Assembly: GCA_036501845.1 (NCBI GenBank)
Contig: DASXZO010000108.1
Span: 1-64,000 of the forward strand
DNA length: 64,000 bases
Direction: 5' to 3'
DNA from: JBBREP01 sp036501845
GTDB lineage: Bacteria; Actinomycetota; Acidimicrobiia; IMCC26256; PALSA-610
Each line of letters starts with the position of its first letter. Position 1 is the first letter of the stretch. The notes below the pieces were generated by a model, which did no database searches, was not told the origin of the DNA, and saw only the letters and a program-made list of their open reading frames with translations. Made by a program: the position numbers and the translations under genes. Positions 61,669-64,000 of this stretch are shown here, piece by piece.

Positions 61669-62202
61669 CTAGGCGCGGGCGGTGCGCACGGCCCGCAGCT
61701 TCACGGGCGCGCGGGCGAGTTTCGGCATGGCGATGCGGCCGGTGCGTTGCTGTTCGACGATGCCGAACGGGCGCAGCAGGTCGCTGAAGGCGTCGAGTTT
61801 GTCGGGGTCGCCCGACACCATGATCGTGAGCGCCTCGTAACCGACGTCGACGATCTTGGCCTCGAAGATCGCGGTGAGGTCGGTGAGCTGCGAGCGCACC
61901 TCGGGCGACGCCTTCACCGTCACGAGCATCATCTCGCGCTCGACTCCCGCGTCGTGCGCGATCTCGCTGATCTTGATCACCGGGATCAGCTTGTTGAGCT
62001 GCTTGACGATCTGCTCGAGCGGACTCTCGTCGGCGTCGACCACGATCGTCATGCGGCTGAAGCGTTCTTCTTCGGTGGGGCTCACCGCGAGCGACACGAT
62101 GTTGAAGCCGCGTCGCGAGAACAAGGCTGCGACGCGTGTGAGTACGCCCGCCTTGTTCTCGACGAGCACCGACAGAATGTGGTGACGCGCATTGAAGCCC
62201 AT
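61669..62202 (-). CDS. ilvN: Acetolactate synthase regulatory subunit (IlvN)
   Basis: A 177-residue small subunit with an ACT domain (HILSVLVENKAGVLTRVAALFSRRGFNIVSLAV) that binds valine for feedback inhibition, and the C-terminal regulatory half (EIAHDAGVEREMMLVTVKAS..FEAKIVDV..GDPDKLDAFSDLLRPFGI). ATG starts one base after the ilvB stop, so translation is coupled. Confidence 0.96.
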   Translation of the reverse strand: MGFNARHHILSVLVENKAGVLTRVAALFSRRGFNIVSLAVSPTEEERFSRMTIVVDADESPLEQIVKQLNKLIPVIKISEIAHDAGVEREMMLVTVKASPEVRSQLTDLTAIFEAKIVDVGYEALTIMVSGDPDKLDAFSDLLRPFGIVEQQRTGRIAMPKLARAPVKLRAVRTARA

Positions 62203-62203
62203 A

Positions 62204-63931
62204 TCAGTCGCGGCCGCCGGGGCGGTCCATCGCCGGGTCGAGGATGACGTCGTCGTTCGACGTACCGGCCGCCACCATCGGATACACCTTCTCGCGATAG
62301 TCGGTGCGGAAGTCGATCACCACAGGGCGGTCGTCGATCTCGTTCGCCTTCTCGATCGTGGGCACCACGTCGTCGGCGTTGTCGACGCGCATGCCGACGC
62401 AACCCATCGCCTCGGCCCACTTGACGTAGTCGGGCAGGTCGGGCGACAGGTACACCTCGCTGTAGCGCTCTTGATAGAAGAGCTCCTGCCACTGGCGCAC
62501 CATTCCGAGGTACGCGTTGTTGAGGATCGCGACCTTGATGGGGATGCGCTCTGCGGTTGCAGTCACGAGTTCCTGCGCGGTCATCTGGAAGCAGCCGTCA
62601 CCGTCAACGGCCCACACCATGCGGTCGGGTCGACCGACCTTGGCGCCGATTGCCGCCGGCACCGAATAGCCCATGGTGCCGAGACCGCCGGAGTTGACCC
62701 ATGTGTAGGGGTGGTGGAACTTCCAGTGCTGGCTCGCCCACATCTGGTGCTGACCCACGCCCGACGCAAGAATGCAGTCGTCGGGTGTGTTCTCGCGCAG
62801 CTTCTCGATCACGTACTGCGGCTTCAGCGGCCCGCCTTCGAGCTGTTCGAAGTGCAGCGGGTACTGCTCCTGCCACTGGCGGATCTGGGTGATCCACTCG
62901 GACGTGTCGGGCGCGTCGTGCTTGGACTGTTCGGCGCGCACCGCCTTCACCAGCTCTTCGATCACGAGACGGCAGTCGCCCACGATCGGCACGTCGGGGC
63001 GGCGCACCTTGCCCTGCTCGGCCGGGTCGATGTCGACGTGGATGATCTTGGCGTCGGGCGCGAACGCGCCCACCTTGCCGGTGACGCGGTCGTCGAAGCG
63101 AGCGCCGAGCGTGATCAGAAGATCGGCTTTCTGCATCGACGTGATCGCGGTGTAGTTGCCGTGCATACCCGGCATGCCGAGGCACAGCGGGTGCTCGTCG
63201 GGGAACGCGCCGCGCGCCATCAGCGTGGTCACGACCGGCGCGCCGGTGAGCTCCACGAACGCGCGCAACGCCTCAGCGGCACGCGCCTTCAAGATGCCGC
63301 CGCCCGCATAGATCACCGGGCGCTTCGCCTGGTTGATCAGCCGCGCGGCGTCCTTGATCTGCTTCGGGTGGCCCTTGATTGTGGGCTTGTAACCCGGCAG
63401 ATCCACCGACTCCGGCCAGTACCAGTCCATGGTCTGGTTGGCGATGTCCTTCGGGAAGTCGACGAGCACCGGACCAGGACGGCCGGTCGTGGCCACGTGA
63501 AACGCCTCACGGATGATCTCCGGCGTGTCGCGCGCGTCGGTGACGAGCCAGTTGTGCTTCGTGACCGGCATCGTGATGCCCACGGTGTCGCACTCCTGGA
63601 ACGCGTCCGTGCCGATCACCGAATAGGCGACCTGCCCCGTGATCACCACCATGGGAATGCTGTCCATGTAGGCGTCGGCAAGCGGGGTGACGATGTTCGT
63701 CGCCGCGGGACCACTCGTCACCATGGCGACGCCCGGACGACCGGTGGCGTGCGCGTAACCGCTCGCCATGTGACCCGCGCCCTGTTCGTGGCGCACGAGG
63801 ATGTGGCGGATCGAGCTGTCGATCAGCGGGTCGTACACGGGGAGAATCGCGCCACCGGGGAGGCCGAACATGACCTCGGTGCCTTCCATCTCCAGGCTCT
63901 TGATCAGTGCTTGAGCCCCAGTGAGCTTCAT
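62204..63931 (-). CDS. ilvB: Acetolactate synthase large subunit (IlvB)
   Basis: A 575-residue ThDP/FAD enzyme, first step of valine/leucine/isoleucine synthesis. MFGLPGGAILPVYDPL, the catalytic Glu in VRHEQGAGHMASGYA, TSGPAATNIVTPLADAYMDS and the ThDP-Mg motif GDGCFQMTAQELVTA..ILNNAYLGMVRQWQ are intact. ATG at 63931 with GGAGGAC nine bases upstream. A leader hairpin upstream suggests attenuation. Confidence 0.97.
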   Translation of the reverse strand: MKLTGAQALIKSLEMEGTEVMFGLPGGAILPVYDPLIDSSIRHILVRHEQGAGHMASGYAHATGRPGVAMVTSGPAATNIVTPLADAYMDSIPMVVITGQVAYSVIGTDAFQECDTVGITMPVTKHNWLVTDARDTPEIIREAFHVATTGRPGPVLVDFPKDIANQTMDWYWPESVDLPGYKPTIKGHPKQIKDAARLINQAKRPVIYAGGGILKARAAEALRAFVELTGAPVVTTLMARGAFPDEHPLCLGMPGMHGNYTAITSMQKADLLITLGARFDDRVTGKVGAFAPDAKIIHVDIDPAEQGKVRRPDVPIVGDCRLVIEELVKAVRAEQSKHDAPDTSEWITQIRQWQEQYPLHFEQLEGGPLKPQYVIEKLRENTPDDCILASGVGQHQMWASQHWKFHHPYTWVNSGGLGTMGYSVPAAIGAKVGRPDRMVWAVDGDGCFQMTAQELVTATAERIPIKVAILNNAYLGMVRQWQELFYQERYSEVYLSPDLPDYVKWAEAMGCVGMRVDNADDVVPTIEKANEIDDRPVVIDFRTDYREKVYPMVAAGTSNDDVILDPAMDRPGGRD

Positions 63932-63965
63932 GTTGTCCTCCGGTCGGGCCGGTGTTCGGGCAAAG

Positions 63966-63990
63966 AAAAACCCCTCCGGTTGCGGAGGGG
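63966..63990 (-). terminator. Intrinsic terminator/attenuator upstream of ilvB
   Basis: On the reverse strand CCCCTCCG (63990-63983), a CAAC loop, CGGAGGGG (63978-63971) and TTTTT (63970-63966) form an eight-bp stem with T-run, 35 bp before the ilvB ATG. Its place in the leader, in the same orientation, fits an ilv attenuator. The leader peptide would lie beyond the window edge. Confidence 0.8.
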
Positions 63991-64000
63991 CGAGGGCGCA

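Noticed and set aside
1..64000. tRNA, rRNA, CRISPR arrays, insertion sequences, prophage
   Set aside because: I saw no cloverleaf-like segments, no regularly spaced direct repeats, and no transposase, integrase or phage proteins.

Overview
This window is a very G+C-rich, densely coded stretch (no gene-free gap over 300 bases, many ATGA/GTGA start-stop overlaps, frequent GTG starts) from an actinobacterium. Two LLM-class (F420-type) oxidoreductases, a mycothiol-isomerase-like domain, a complete-looking menaquinone block, several acyl-CoA dehydrogenases and crotonases, and a secreted subtilisin with tandem 'GYW...DGGVFSFGDA' units together suggest class Acidimicrobiia; that assignment is inference. 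At least twelve genes have a TANNNT -10 hexamer ending 6-9 nt before the start codon, which points to widespread leaderless transcription.

Layout. 0-6.3 kb: secreted subtilase, a small protein, a YhhN-family membrane enzyme, then VOC protein, acyl-CoA dehydrogenase, LLM oxidoreductase and a small soluble protein. 6.3-10 kb: ankyrin protein and small membrane protein, a divergent ketol-acid reductoisomerase paralogue, and an ECF sigma factor coupled to a membrane LCP protein. 10-25 kb: NUDIX and acyl-CoA ligase, a UbiA prenyltransferase coupled to a PQQ-like propeller, an SCP2-like protein, a glutamine-synthetase-like/PuuD-like pair, LLM oxidoreductase, glucosaminidase-like protein, acyl-CoA dehydrogenase, ABC1 kinase and a large FG-GAP/RCC1 surface protein. 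24.5-30.4 kb: carotenoid oxygenase divergent from an ECF-type transporter operon (EcfT, fused double ATPase, S component, crotonase). 30.3-41.8 kb: menaquinone region, with merR-menG-menF in one operon and menD, menH, menA and menE in convergent/divergent pairs, interrupted by an SDR, an alcohol dehydrogenase and a VOC protein. 41.8-50.7 kb: polytopic membrane protein, PLP fold-III aldolase/racemase, amidase, HDOD and GGDEF-type signalling proteins, flippase and glycosyltransferase. 50.7-64 kb: Lhr helicase, ECF sigma factor with an anti-sigma/mycothiol-isomerase-like fusion, acyl-CoA dehydrogenase, secreted hydrolase, MOSC protein, and ilvBN-ilvC preceded by a terminator-type leader hairpin at the window edge.

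Most unusual points: (1) the same inverted repeat (ATCGTGGGAG, six bases, CTCCCACGAT) sits in the promoter of merR-menG-menF and in the menA/menE intergenic region. At merR it lies inside a 19-bp -35/-10 spacer, as expected for a MerR-type promoter, so I propose a MerR-controlled menaquinone regulon. (2) A ~42-bp GC-rich repeat occurs in-frame inside three unrelated proteins (carotenoid oxygenase, acyl-CoA dehydrogenase, Lhr), with a fourth degenerate copy in an intergenic gap. (3) A 101-bp repeat abuts the start codons of two unrelated genes and supplies their Shine-Dalgarno sequence. (4) A 15-bp dyad covers the -10 of the carotenoid oxygenase promoter and the start region of the divergent ECF operon.
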